A DNA stretch of 64,000 nt, from assembly GCF_036885195.1 (NCBI RefSeq), contig NZ_CP133656.1, positions 930,001-994,000 of the forward strand, given 5' to 3'. Positions 44,874 through 53,232 of this stretch are shown in pieces; position 1 is the stretch's first letter, and each line of letters starts with the position of its first letter. Below the pieces are notes generated by a model. It was not told where the DNA came from. It did not search any database and saw only the letters and a program-made list of their open reading frames with translations. The stretch comes from Pectobacterium cacticida (GTDB lineage: Bacteria; Pseudomonadota; Gammaproteobacteria; Enterobacterales; Enterobacteriaceae). The position numbers and the translations under genes are program-made.

Positions 44874-47249
44874 ATGAACCCTGAGCGTTCCGAACGCATA
44901 GAAATCCCCGTATTGCCGTTGCGCGATGTGGTGGTTTATCCGCACATGGTCATTCCGTTGTTTGTTGGTCGGGAGAAATCGATTCGGTGCCTTGAAGCCG
45001 CAATGGATCATGATAAGAAGATCATGCTGGTGGCACAGAAAGAGGCCTCAACGGATGAGCCAAGTATTAACGATCTTTTCTCGGTAGGGACGGTAGCCTC
45101 AATTCTTCAAATGCTTAAGCTGCCTGACGGTACGGTAAAAGTGTTGGTCGAAGGGTTACAGCGCGCGCGCATTACTACTCTTTCAGACGGCGGAGAGCAT
45201 TTCGCCGCACAAGCAGAATATCTTGATTCCCCGGCAATTGATGAGCGCGAACAGGAAGTGCTCATGCGTACGGCAATCAATCAGTTTGAAGGATACATCA
45301 AGCTAAACAAGAAGATTCCGCCGGAAGTCCTGACATCTCTGAATAGCATCGATGACGCTGCGCGTTTAGCTGACACCATTGCTGCGCATATGCCGCTCAA
45401 ATTGGCTGACAAGCAGTCGGTACTGGAAATGTTCGATATCACCGAACGTTTAGAGTACCTCATGGCGATGATGGAATCCGAAATCGACCTTTTGCAGGTA
45501 GAAAAGCGGATTCGTGGCCGTGTTAAGAAGCAAATGGAAAAAAGCCAGCGTGAGTACTATCTGAATGAGCAAATGAAGGCCATTCAGAAAGAGCTGGGCG
45601 AGATGGATGATGCGCCGGATGAACATGAGGCGTTAAAACGTAAGATTGAAGCGGCGAAAATGCCGAAAGAGGCTCGTGAGAAAGCCGAAGCTGAATTACA
45701 AAAGCTGAAAATGATGTCTCCCATGTCGGCGGAAGCGACAGTGGTACGTAGCTATATCGATTGGATGGTGCAGGTGCCGTGGAATGCGCGCAGCAAGGTG
45801 AAGAAAGACTTGCGAAAAGCGCAGGAGATGCTGGATACCGATCATTACGGTCTGGATCGTGTTAAAGAACGCATTCTCGAATATCTCGCAGTACAGAGTC
45901 GTGTCAGTAAGATCAAAGGGCCAATTCTGTGCCTGGTGGGGCCGCCGGGGGTGGGGAAAACATCGCTTGGTCAGTCAATTGCCAAAGCGACAGGACGTCA
46001 GTATGTCCGCATGGCGCTGGGCGGTGTGCGTGACGAAGCGGAAATACGTGGGCACCGCCGCACCTATATTGGCTCTATGCCGGGCAAACTGATCCAGAAA
46101 ATGGCGAAAGTTGGTGTGAAAAACCCGCTATTCCTGCTGGACGAGATCGATAAGATGTCTTCCGACATGCGTGGCGATCCGGCTTCGGCCTTATTGGAAG
46201 TGCTCGATCCTGAGCAGAATGTCGCATTTAACGATCACTACCTGGAAGTCGATTACGATCTGTCCGATGTGATGTTTGTTGCTACATCAAACTCCATGAA
46301 CATTCCGGCCCCGTTGCTCGATCGTATGGAAGTTATTCGCCTGTCCGGCTATACCGAAGACGAAAAACTGAATATTGCTAAAAAACATTTATTACCCAAA
46401 CAAATAGAGCGTAACGCGCTGAAAGAGGGTGAGTTGTCGGTAGAAGACAGTGCGATTGTGGGGATTATCCGCTATTACACGCGTGAAGCCGGCGTGCGTA
46501 GTTTGGAGCGTGAAATATCCAAGCTCTGCCGGAAAGCCGTCAAAATGCTGCTGATGGATAAATCTATCAAGCATATTCAGATTTCCGGCGAGAATCTCAA
46601 AGATTTCCTGGGAGTACAGCGCTTTGACTATGGGCGCGCTGACGATGAAAATCGTGTCGGGCAAGTCACTGGTTTGGCCTGGACAGAAGTTGGTGGTGAG
46701 TTGCTCACCATTGAAACTGCCTGTGTGCCGGGTAAAGGTAAGCTGACCTATACCGGTTCATTGGGCGAAGTCATGCAAGAGTCGATTCAGGCGGCGCTCA
46801 CTGTGGTGCGTGCCAGAGCGGAAAAATTGGGTATCAATGCGGATTTTTACGAGAAACGCGATATTCACGTCCATGTTCCTGAAGGGGCGACGCCAAAGGA
46901 TGGGCCGAGTGCGGGTATCGCTATGTGCACCGCACTGGTTTCCTGTTTGACGGGGAATCCGGTACGTGCCGATGTGGCGATGACGGGAGAAATCACGCTG
47001 CGCGGTCTGGTGTTGCCAATCGGTGGTCTGAAAGAGAAACTGCTGGCTGCTCATCGAGGTGGCATTAAGACGGTGTTGATTCCAGATGACAACAAGCGAG
47101 ACCTGGAAGATATCCCACAGAACGTCATTGCGGATCTTGATATTCACCCGGTGAAACGTATTGAAGAAGTGCTGGCGTTAGCGTTGCAAAATGCGCCTTC
47201 CGGTATACAGGTGCTCTCGGCATCCAAGCCTAAAGACAAGGTAAAATAG
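44874..47249 (+). CDS. lon: ATP-dependent protease Lon
   Basis: Cytosolic AAA+ protease degrading misfolded and regulatory proteins, 791 aa (E. coli 784). An N-terminal substrate domain (about 1-200) and coiled coil precede the AAA module, with Walker A GPPGVGKTSLGQS and Walker B LFLLDEIDKM. The Ser-Lys dyad is in PKDGPSAGIAM and GLKEKLLAAHRGG. TCTATG follows GAGAGAG, as in E. coli. The extra residues are at the C-terminus (SGIQVLSASKPKDKVK). Confidence 0.98.
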   Translation: MNPERSERIEIPVLPLRDVVVYPHMVIPLFVGREKSIRCLEAAMDHDKKIMLVAQKEASTDEPSINDLFSVGTVASILQMLKLPDGTVKVLVEGLQRARITTLSDGGEHFAAQAEYLDSPAIDEREQEVLMRTAINQFEGYIKLNKKIPPEVLTSLNSIDDAARLADTIAAHMPLKLADKQSVLEMFDITERLEYLMAMMESEIDLLQVEKRIRGRVKKQMEKSQREYYLNEQMKAIQKELGEMDDAPDEHEALKRKIEAAKMPKEAREKAEAELQKLKMMSPMSAEATVVRSYIDWMVQVPWNARSKVKKDLRKAQEMLDTDHYGLDRVKERILEYLAVQSRVSKIKGPILCLVGPPGVGKTSLGQSIAKATGRQYVRMALGGVRDEAEIRGHRRTYIGSMPGKLIQKMAKVGVKNPLFLLDEIDKMSSDMRGDPASALLEVLDPEQNVAFNDHYLEVDYDLSDVMFVATSNSMNIPAPLLDRMEVIRLSGYTEDEKLNIAKKHLLPKQIERNALKEGELSVEDSAIVGIIRYYTREAGVRSLEREISKLCRKAVKMLLMDKSIKHIQISGENLKDFLGVQRFDYGRADDENRVGQVTGLAWTEVGGELLTIETACVPGKGKLTYTGSLGEVMQESIQAALTVVRARAEKLGINADFYEKRDIHVHVPEGATPKDGPSAGIAMCTALVSCLTGNPVRADVAMTGEITLRGLVLPIGGLKEKLLAAHRGGIKTVLIPDDNKRDLEDIPQNVIADLDIHPVKRIEEVLALALQNAPSGIQVLSASKPKDKVK

Positions 47250-47282
47250 TGACCTGTCGCATAGACTCTTGAGAAAATCAGA

Positions 47283-47318
47283 GCTGGTGAGTGAAATCGT
47301 GCTTGCCAGCTTTTTTTT
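47283..47318 (+). terminator. Terminator after lon
   Basis: GCTGGTGAG pairs with CTTGCCAGC (two G-T pairs), followed by eight T residues (47311-47318). Confidence 0.88.
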
Positions 47319-47446
47319 GTACCGCTAAGTTAGTGCACTGTTGGTTCAAGCCTTAACGGATTGAGCCTGACAACATTGATAATAAACGACGTATCGTGTC
47401 TTGGGCCGTTAAAGCGCGATAAGAGAATTCCAAAGGGGATGACAGA

Positions 47447-47719
47447 GTGAACAAGTCTCAATTGATCGACAAAATTGCCGCAGGTGCTGATATTTCCAAA
47501 GCGGCGGCAGGACGTGTGTTAGATGCAATTATTGGTTCCGTTACCGAATCCCTGAAAGAAGGGGATGATGTTGCCCTGGTTGGTTTTGGTACTTTCACCG
47601 TGCGCGAGCGCGCGGCTCGTACCGGGCGTAACCCACAAACAGGTAAGGAAATCAGCATTCCAGCGGCAAAAGTACCTGGTTTCCGTGCGGGTAAGACGCT
47701 AAAAGACGCCGTTAACTGA
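47447..47719 (+). CDS. hupB: DNA-binding protein HU-beta
   Basis: Histone-like nucleoid protein that bends DNA as a homo- or heterodimer with HU-alpha, 90 aa as in E. coli. The start is GTG at 47447. The core GFGTFTVRERAARTGRNPQTG, here given to its first 20 or so residues, ends in the beta arm NPQTGKEISIPAAK with its intercalating proline. It lies in the usual place between lon and ppiD. Confidence 0.97.
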   Translation: MNKSQLIDKIAAGADISKAAAGRVLDAIIGSVTESLKEGDDVALVGFGTFTVRERAARTGRNPQTGKEISIPAAKVPGFRAGKTLKDAVN

Positions 47720-47801
47720 TTACTACGCCACAGGTTTGGTTGATAACCATCGTGGGTGCCAAACAATACCTGACGTAAGGATATTGGTAAGGTAAGATAC
47801 G

Positions 47802-47832
47802 AGGCGCATCATTTTATGATGTGCCTTTTATT
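47802..47832 (+). terminator. Terminator after hupB
   Basis: AGGCGCATCAT (47802-47812) pairs with ATGATGTGCCT (47816-47826; one G-T pair) followed by TTTATTT. The rest of the 47833-48057 gap shows only the presumed ppiD promoter area. Confidence 0.85.
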
Positions 47833-48057
47833 TATAGAGCATCATACTAACTTAGCACTGGGCGGAATCGTGTCGAAGCGGTGCGAAAATAGCAGATGCT
47901 ATCGTCGAACAGTAAACATCGCAACGGATCGTTCAGGTGTCGGGTTATAAGCTTAAGTGCGCCCTAGCCTTGTTTTAGGCTATAGCTATCGCAAGGATGC
48001 ATGGCCTCGGCCAGCGCAGGGAGTTTTATCCATTCTACAGCGGAGTGTTGTCACATT

Positions 48058-49932
48058 ATGATGGACAATTTACGTACGGCTGCGAATAACGTCGTGCTCA
48101 AAATTATTCTTGCTTTGATCATCGCATCATTCGTTCTTACTGGCGTTGGTGATTATCTTATTGGTGGTTCAGGCGATTATGCCGCAAAGGTGAATGGGCA
48201 GGAAATTACCCGTGCACAGCTTGAACAAGCGGTACAAAACGAACGTAGTCGTCAGCAGGAAACGTTGGGCGAGAACTTTTCTCTCTTGGCGAGCAACGAT
48301 GGTTACATGCAGCAGTTGCGTAGGCAGGCACTCTCACAACTCATTGATGAAGTCTTATTGGATCAGTATGCCAATAAGCTGGGGCTTAATATCAGCGATG
48401 AGCAGATCAAACAGGCGATCTTCAACGTCCCGGCGTTTCAGACTAACAACCGTTTTGATAACGAAAAGTATCTGGATCAGGTTCGTCGACTTGGCATCAC
48501 CCCAGAGATGTATGCTGAGATGTTGCGTAAGCAACTGACATCTCAGCAGTTGATTCGCGGTTTCGGCAATACGGCATTCCTGCTGCCACAGGAGATTGAT
48601 CACCTGGTGAAACTGGCTGCACAAGATCGCGTCGTCCGTATCGCCACTCTGGATGTCGCTGCCAGGTCGCAAGCCCAGACGGTAGCTGATAATGAAATTC
48701 AGGGATATTACGATCAACATAAAGGGAATTTCATCGCTCCAGAAGAATTCAAAGTGAGCTACATCTTGTTGGATGCGGCTCGCATCATGGAGGATGTGAA
48801 GGTTGACGATGCAGCGATTAACGATTTCTATGAACAGCATAAGAACGACTATTCACAGCCGGAGCGCAAAAAATTCAGCGTTATTCAGGTAAAGGATGAG
48901 TCAGCGGCGACGTCGGTTTTGAATGCGCTAAAACAAGGCGGTGACTTTGCTACGCTAGCAAGAGAAAAATCAACGGACATCATCTCGCGCCGTAACGGTG
49001 GCGATTTGGGTTGGATGGACGCGGACAGCATGATTGATGAGCTTAAGCAGGCCAAATTGACGGAGAAAGGTCAGATTTCCGCAGCGATTAAATCCTCAGT
49101 TGGCTATCTGATCGTGCGTCTTGACGATATTCAGCCACAGAAAATTAAACCGTTGAGTGAAGTGCGTGCTGAAATAGCTGAGAAAGTGAAGCATGAAAAG
49201 ACGCAGGATGCGTTCTATGCGTTGCAGCAAAAAGTGAGTGAAGCGGCGAGCAATGATAACGAGTCTCTGGCCTCAGCGGAAGACGTCGCAGGGGTGAAGG
49301 CTACACAGACTGACTGGTTTACCCGGGAGAATATACCCGCAGCGCTGAACTTCCCGCCTGTCACGCAAGCAATCTTTAACGGCGCCTTGTTGGGGGAAAA
49401 CGGTGCGCCGGGTAATAACTCCGATGTGATAAATGTTGATGGCGATCGCGCTTTTGTATTACGAATCACCGCTCATAAGCCTGAAAGTACGCGCCCTCTT
49501 GAGCAGGTTCGTTCCGAAATCGTAGAGACATTAAAACACCAGAAGGCCGAGCAGCAGGCTAGAGTGGACGCTGAAAAAATGTTGGCTGAGCTAAAGCAAG
49601 GGAAGGACGATGCGCTTAAAGCGGCTGGGTTGAGTTTTGGCGAAGCAAAAACGCTGTCCTCTCTCTCTCAGGGTGATGTGATGGCTGAGGCTATCTTTGC
49701 GATGCCACATCCGCAGAAAGATAAGCCGACTTACACGATAACACAGGATCAGGCTGGTAATGTCGTGCTGGTTGCGCTGGATAGCGTGACGCCACATCAG
49801 CTCAACGATGAACAGAAAACACAGTTTGCCAGCCAGATTCAACAAAGTTCACTGGGCTCGCTGTTTGATTCACTGTTGTCTAGTTTGCGCAGTGAAGCGG
49901 AAATCAAGATGGGAAATGCAGCGCAGGAATAG
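48058..49932 (+). CDS. ppiD: Periplasmic folding chaperone PpiD (parvulin family)
   Basis: Inner-membrane anchored chaperone at the exit of the Sec translocon, 624 aa (E. coli 623). I chose the ATG at 48058 (MMDNLRTAANNVVLKIIL), matching E. coli, over an in-frame ATG 19 codons upstream. A single N-terminal membrane helix (about 13-35) precedes a SurA-like helical region; one parvulin domain lies at about 265-360 with KFSVIQVKDE, RRNGGDLGWM and SSVGYLIVRLDDI. It follows hupB by 338 bases. Confidence 0.95.
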   Translation: MMDNLRTAANNVVLKIILALIIASFVLTGVGDYLIGGSGDYAAKVNGQEITRAQLEQAVQNERSRQQETLGENFSLLASNDGYMQQLRRQALSQLIDEVLLDQYANKLGLNISDEQIKQAIFNVPAFQTNNRFDNEKYLDQVRRLGITPEMYAEMLRKQLTSQQLIRGFGNTAFLLPQEIDHLVKLAAQDRVVRIATLDVAARSQAQTVADNEIQGYYDQHKGNFIAPEEFKVSYILLDAARIMEDVKVDDAAINDFYEQHKNDYSQPERKKFSVIQVKDESAATSVLNALKQGGDFATLAREKSTDIISRRNGGDLGWMDADSMIDELKQAKLTEKGQISAAIKSSVGYLIVRLDDIQPQKIKPLSEVRAEIAEKVKHEKTQDAFYALQQKVSEAASNDNESLASAEDVAGVKATQTDWFTRENIPAALNFPPVTQAIFNGALLGENGAPGNNSDVINVDGDRAFVLRITAHKPESTRPLEQVRSEIVETLKHQKAEQQARVDAEKMLAELKQGKDDALKAAGLSFGEAKTLSSLSQGDVMAEAIFAMPHPQKDKPTYTITQDQAGNVVLVALDSVTPHQLNDEQKTQFASQIQQSSLGSLFDSLLSSLRSEAEIKMGNAAQE

Positions 49933-49972
49933 CAATAAATCCCGCAAAATTTTGTAAACCATTGCAATAACT

Positions 49973-49997
49973 AAAGGCCGCTTTCGCGGCCTTTTCC
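49973..49997 (+). terminator. Terminator after ppiD
   Basis: AAAGGCCGC (49973-49981), TTTC loop, GCGGCCTTT (49986-49994) with a further T, 40 bases past the stop. Confidence 0.85.
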
Positions 49998-50076
49998 ACA
50001 TTTAAATTCCGCCGTTTGCGATACCGATGGATCTGCGGCAAGGTGATTGCGCTGTCACACACATGGAGGAAACAGC

Positions 50077-50442
50077 ATGAAAAAGTCAGGAATAAAAGCG
50101 TTGTGCTTAATCATTGGAATGAGTTTATCGGGGTTGCCATTACTCGCTCAGGCGGTGCCTAAAGCCGTCGACGGTGCGGCAGTTGCGGTAAAGTCCGCAC
50201 CAGCGGATCAGAAAGCGGAAAAAGCCACGCTCCCTGATAGCGACGAGGACAAGGTAAGCATCAATTCGGCAGACGTAGCTGAACTGGCCGATGTCATGAA
50301 CGGTGTCGGTCTGAAAAAAGCGGAAGCGATAGTGAGCTACCGTGAAAAAAATGGACCCTTTACCCAGATCGAACAATTAACTGAGGTGCCGGGGATTGGC
50401 GCGGCATTGGTTGAGCGTAATCTCTCGCGATTGAAACTGTAA
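50077..50442 (+). CDS. ybaV: ComEA/YbaV-like exported helix-hairpin-helix protein
   Basis: Small predicted periplasmic DNA-binding protein of 121 aa (E. coli YbaV 123). I chose ATG 50077 after TGGAGGAA; the frame extends ten codons upstream. A signal peptide (MKKSGIKALCLIIGMSLSGL, cleaved near 25) and an Ala/Lys-rich linker lead to two helix-hairpin-helix motifs at about 60-121 with INSADVAELADVMNGVGLKK and LTEVPGIGAALVERN. The relation to ComEA suggests DNA binding during uptake. It is convergent with queC. Confidence 0.9.
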   Translation: MKKSGIKALCLIIGMSLSGLPLLAQAVPKAVDGAAVAVKSAPADQKAEKATLPDSDEDKVSINSADVAELADVMNGVGLKKAEAIVSYREKNGPFTQIEQLTEVPGIGAALVERNLSRLKL

Positions 50443-50450
50443 TGTTGGTC

Positions 50451-50481
50451 GCAGCCCAGTTGAGCATCTTGTCTGGGCTGC
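50451..50481. terminator. Hairpin between ybaV and queC
   Basis: GCAGCCCAG (50451-50459) and CTGGGCTGC (50473-50481) form a perfect 9-base stem with a 13-base loop between convergent genes. No strong T-run follows on either side. Confidence 0.5.
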
Positions 50482-50507
50482 AGGCCTTTGTGTTGCAGCG
50501 TGAAATG

Positions 50508-51203
50508 TTAGCGTAATCCTGTTTTTTGCTTTAGTGAGACCATAACCGCAGCGGGATCGTTTTGATATTGCGCCAGTCCGTTGGCCCGTAAATGACAGGC
50601 GGCGCATTGTCCACACCCCTCACCCTTAATGCCGTTATAGCAGGTTAGCGTATGAAAACGCACGGTATCAAGTTGCTGGTAGTAGTCAGCCAGCGCCCAG
50701 GTTTCAGCCTTATTGAGCCACATCAGCGGTGTTTCAAAACGAATATTACGGGCGATACCCAAGACAATCGCCTGATTCAGCGCCTTGACGAATTCGTCAC
50801 GGCAATCCGGGTAGCCAGAGAAATCTGTCTCACAGACGCCAGTAATGACGGCCTCCGCCCCGACCTGATAAGCGTAGATAGCTGCGAGCGTCAGGAAAAG
50901 AATGTTTCTTCCAGGAACAAAAGTATTAGGAATACCCTGTGAGTTAGCGTCGTAATCAGGAACAGGAATGCTATCGCGTGTTAAGCTGCTTGTGGCCAGT
51001 TCATTCAGCAGGCCTACGTTTAGCACTTTATGCGCCGTGGCGCCTAGCGTTACGCTGAGTTCCCGCGCAACATCAATTTCCGCGCGGTGACGTTGCCCAT
51101 AATCGAAGGTGATGCAGTGGACGTCATCATAATGTTGCAAAGCCTGAATCAGGCAGGTTGTAGAGTCTTGCCCACCGCTAAAAACGACAACAGCACGCTT
51201 CAT
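50508..51203 (-). CDS. queC: 7-cyano-7-deazaguanine (preQ0) synthase QueC
   Basis: ATP-dependent enzyme making preQ0, a precursor of the preQ1 used by Tgt and QueA in this window; 231 aa as in E. coli. The PP-loop is VVFSGGQDSTTCL, and the zinc site is GEGCGQCAACHLR plus an upstream Cys. E. coli fadM (ybaW), normally between ybaV and queC, is absent. Confidence 0.96.
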   Translation of the reverse strand: MKRAVVVFSGGQDSTTCLIQALQHYDDVHCITFDYGQRHRAEIDVARELSVTLGATAHKVLNVGLLNELATSSLTRDSIPVPDYDANSQGIPNTFVPGRNILFLTLAAIYAYQVGAEAVITGVCETDFSGYPDCRDEFVKALNQAIVLGIARNIRFETPLMWLNKAETWALADYYQQLDTVRFHTLTCYNGIKGEGCGQCAACHLRANGLAQYQNDPAAVMVSLKQKTGLR

Positions 51204-51311
51204 TTTTCATCCACCTTAATGCGACGTTAACCGCCTAGCATTTGTGACGTCAGGCGGTGTAAAACCGTCATATTACCTGAAAAATGGTCAGCATTCAGCG
51301 CCGCCGCCATC

Positions 51312-52397
51312 TCAAGCCGGTTTATGCAAGGCGGGGTCCGGTTTCAGAGTGGAACCTACTGGGCTGTTAAGCATATCGGCGTAGGGGCGAATGTCGCCGA
51401 TATGTTCTTCTACCCAGTGGCTATTGTAGTAAGTGTCCAGATAGCGCTCACCGCTGTCACACAGCAGAGAAACGATTGCCCCTTTTTGTCCACGTTGAAC
51501 CATTTCTTTGGCCAATTGCAGCATACCCCAGACATTCGTACCGGTAGATGCACCAGCTTTACGTCCTAACACACTTTCCAGCCAGTGCAGCGTCGCGATG
51601 CTGGCGGCATCAGGGACTTTAATCATGTCATCAATGACGCTGGGAATAAAAGAGGGTTCGGCACGCGGACGACCAATACCTTCTATCCGGCTTCCGCACG
51701 GCCCCGTGAGGGTTTTGTCCCGTTGCTGGTAATAGTCATAGAAGACGGAATTTTCAGGATCGACAACGACTAACCGTGTATCTAGCCCCTGATAGCGAAT
51801 ATAACGACCGAGTGTTGCCGACGTACCGCCAGTACCGGCACTCATTACAATATAGTTAGGCTCTGGATACGGCTCGCGCGCCATTTGGCGGTAAATACTG
51901 TCAGCAATATTATTATTGCCGCGCCAGTCGGTGGCGCGTTCCGCGTAAGTGAACTGATCCATATAGTGGCCGTTCATCTCTTGGGCTAGCTGTTCGGATG
52001 CCGCGTAGATTTGCCCTGACTGCTCGACAAAGTGGCAGCGTCCGCCATAGAAGGTGATTTGCTCGATTTTTCTTTTTGCTGTAGATGAGGGCATTACGGC
52101 GATAAACGGTAGACCAAGTAAACGGGCGAAATACGCTTCTGACACAGCCGTGCTACCGGATGATGCTTCGATAATGGGCGTTCCTTCGTTAATCCAGCCA
52201 TTGCACAGCCCATAGAGAAATAGCGAACGCGCCAAACGATGTTTCAGGCTACCGCTGGGATGTGTACTTTCGTCCTTGAGATAGAAATAGATGCCGGGGT
52301 AGTTGGGCAATATTAAACGAATAAGATGCGTGTCGGCAGAACGCTGAAAATCAGCCTCAATAGCACGGATAGCATTTTTGACCCAGATAGTGCTCAT
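51312..52397 (-). CDS. Cysteine-synthase-fold PLP enzyme next to decR
   Basis: A 361-aa fold-type II PLP enzyme of the cysteine synthase / cystathionine beta-synthase group. The PLP Lys lies in HPSGSLKHRLARSLF, the substrate loop in EASSGSTAVSEAYFARLLG, and the phosphate cradle in SAGTGGTSATLGRYI. The start is ATG 52397 (MSTIWVKNAIRAIEADF), not the frame start six codons upstream. It is divergent from a DecR-type regulator, which in E. coli controls cysteine detoxification; a cysteine desulfhydrase role is therefore my best inference, but cysteine or other beta-replacement synthesis cannot be excluded. Nested palindromes lie directly before its start. E. coli has ybaE and cof here instead. 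Confidence 0.8.
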   Translation of the reverse strand: MSTIWVKNAIRAIEADFQRSADTHLIRLILPNYPGIYFYLKDESTHPSGSLKHRLARSLFLYGLCNGWINEGTPIIEASSGSTAVSEAYFARLLGLPFIAVMPSSTAKRKIEQITFYGGRCHFVEQSGQIYAASEQLAQEMNGHYMDQFTYAERATDWRGNNNIADSIYRQMAREPYPEPNYIVMSAGTGGTSATLGRYIRYQGLDTRLVVVDPENSVFYDYYQQRDKTLTGPCGSRIEGIGRPRAEPSFIPSVIDDMIKVPDAASIATLHWLESVLGRKAGASTGTNVWGMLQLAKEMVQRGQKGAIVSLLCDSGERYLDTYYNSHWVEEHIGDIRPYADMLNSPVGSTLKPDPALHKPA

Positions 52398-52400
52398 GAT

Positions 52401-52444
52401 AAAAACTCGTTGCAATGATTATCTAAATAGATTAACGAGTTTTT
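52401..52444 (-). promoter_or_regulatory. Nested palindromes just upstream of the PLP enzyme start
   Basis: AAAAACTCGTT (52401-52411) is the exact reverse complement of AACGAGTTTTT (52434-52444). Between them ATCTA-AA-TAGAT (52421-52432) is another perfect palindrome. Read on the minus strand, the stem ends in TTTTT three bases before the ATG, so it could be a DecR operator, a leader attenuator or a ribosome-site lock. Confidence 0.6.
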
Positions 52445-52556
52445 AGGATAAAAAAATCACCTTTTAATCTACTAAATCACCGGTTCAGGGGGTGCTTTTA
52501 CCATAATATTTTCATTATGGGGAAATAAATTCTATTCAGCTGTGCTGGAGACCATT

Positions 52557-52649
52557 ATGCTACATGTTATTAAGGCCATCATCTATGTGTTGTGCCTACC
52601 CGGCTTACATCGTGGTTTCTGGCTGAAGGAATATTACTTTCATCCCTGA
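52557..52649 (+). CDS. Possible 30-aa micro-protein upstream of decR
   Basis: Open frame MLHVIKAIIYVLCLPGLHRG ... ending EYYFHP, 30 aa, with CTGGAG six bases before the ATG, a good Shine-Dalgarno. It reads in the same direction as decR and ends 45 bases before it. It has a short hydrophobic stretch (VIKAIIYVLCLPG) with one Cys, then an aromatic tail. No family is recognised. It may be a leader peptide, a small membrane protein or chance. Confidence 0.35.
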   Translation: MLHVIKAIIYVLCLPGLHRGFWLKEYYFHP

Positions 52650-52694
52650 TGGGAGAAAGTTGGGGTAGCTAATCGCATCGTTGGGAATAGAACC

Positions 52695-53156
52695 ATGCTG
52701 GATAAAATCGATCGCACACTGCTGAATCTGCTACAACAGGATTGCACTCTTTCACTACAAACATTGGCCGACGCGGTGAACCTTACATCTACGCCGTGCT
52801 GGAAACGCTTGAAGCGTTTGGAAGACGCTGGAATTATTCGGGCGCGAGTCGCGTTGCTAGATGAAGAGCGTTTAGGTTTGGGGTTAACGGCATTTGTCCT
52901 GCTGAAGACGCAGCAGCATAACCGCGATTGGTATCAAACGTTTACCAGCGTGGTTTCCGATATGCCGGAAGTTTTGGCCTTTTATCGCATGGCTGGAGAA
53001 TATGACTATCTGATGCAGGTTCAGGTCGCCGATATGAAAAGTTACGATGATTTCTATAAACGGTTGGTAAATGGTATTCCTGGGCTAGTCGATGTAACAT
53101 CCAGTTTTGCTATGGAACGAATCAAATATACTACGGCACTGCCACTATCCTTATGA
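52695..53156 (+). CDS. decR: Lrp/AsnC-family cysteine-responsive regulator DecR
   Basis: Lrp-family transcription factor of 153 aa (E. coli DecR/YbaO 152). The N-terminal helix-turn-helix LQTLADAVNLTSTPCWKRLKR, cut within 20 or so residues, and the C-terminal RAM domain with MPEVLAFYRMAGEYDYLMQV are close to E. coli. In E. coli DecR activates the cysteine degradation genes. Here it is divergent from a cysteine-synthase-fold enzyme, its likely target. mdlA follows after 76 bases. Confidence 0.92.
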   Translation: MLDKIDRTLLNLLQQDCTLSLQTLADAVNLTSTPCWKRLKRLEDAGIIRARVALLDEERLGLGLTAFVLLKTQQHNRDWYQTFTSVVSDMPEVLAFYRMAGEYDYLMQVQVADMKSYDDFYKRLVNGIPGLVDVTSSFAMERIKYTTALPLSL

Positions 53157-53232
53157 TTTACCGTACATTCGCCCTTTATATAATGTTTTCTGAGTTTGTC
53201 ATGACCTCTCTGCCCATTGGAATAAAAATCGC

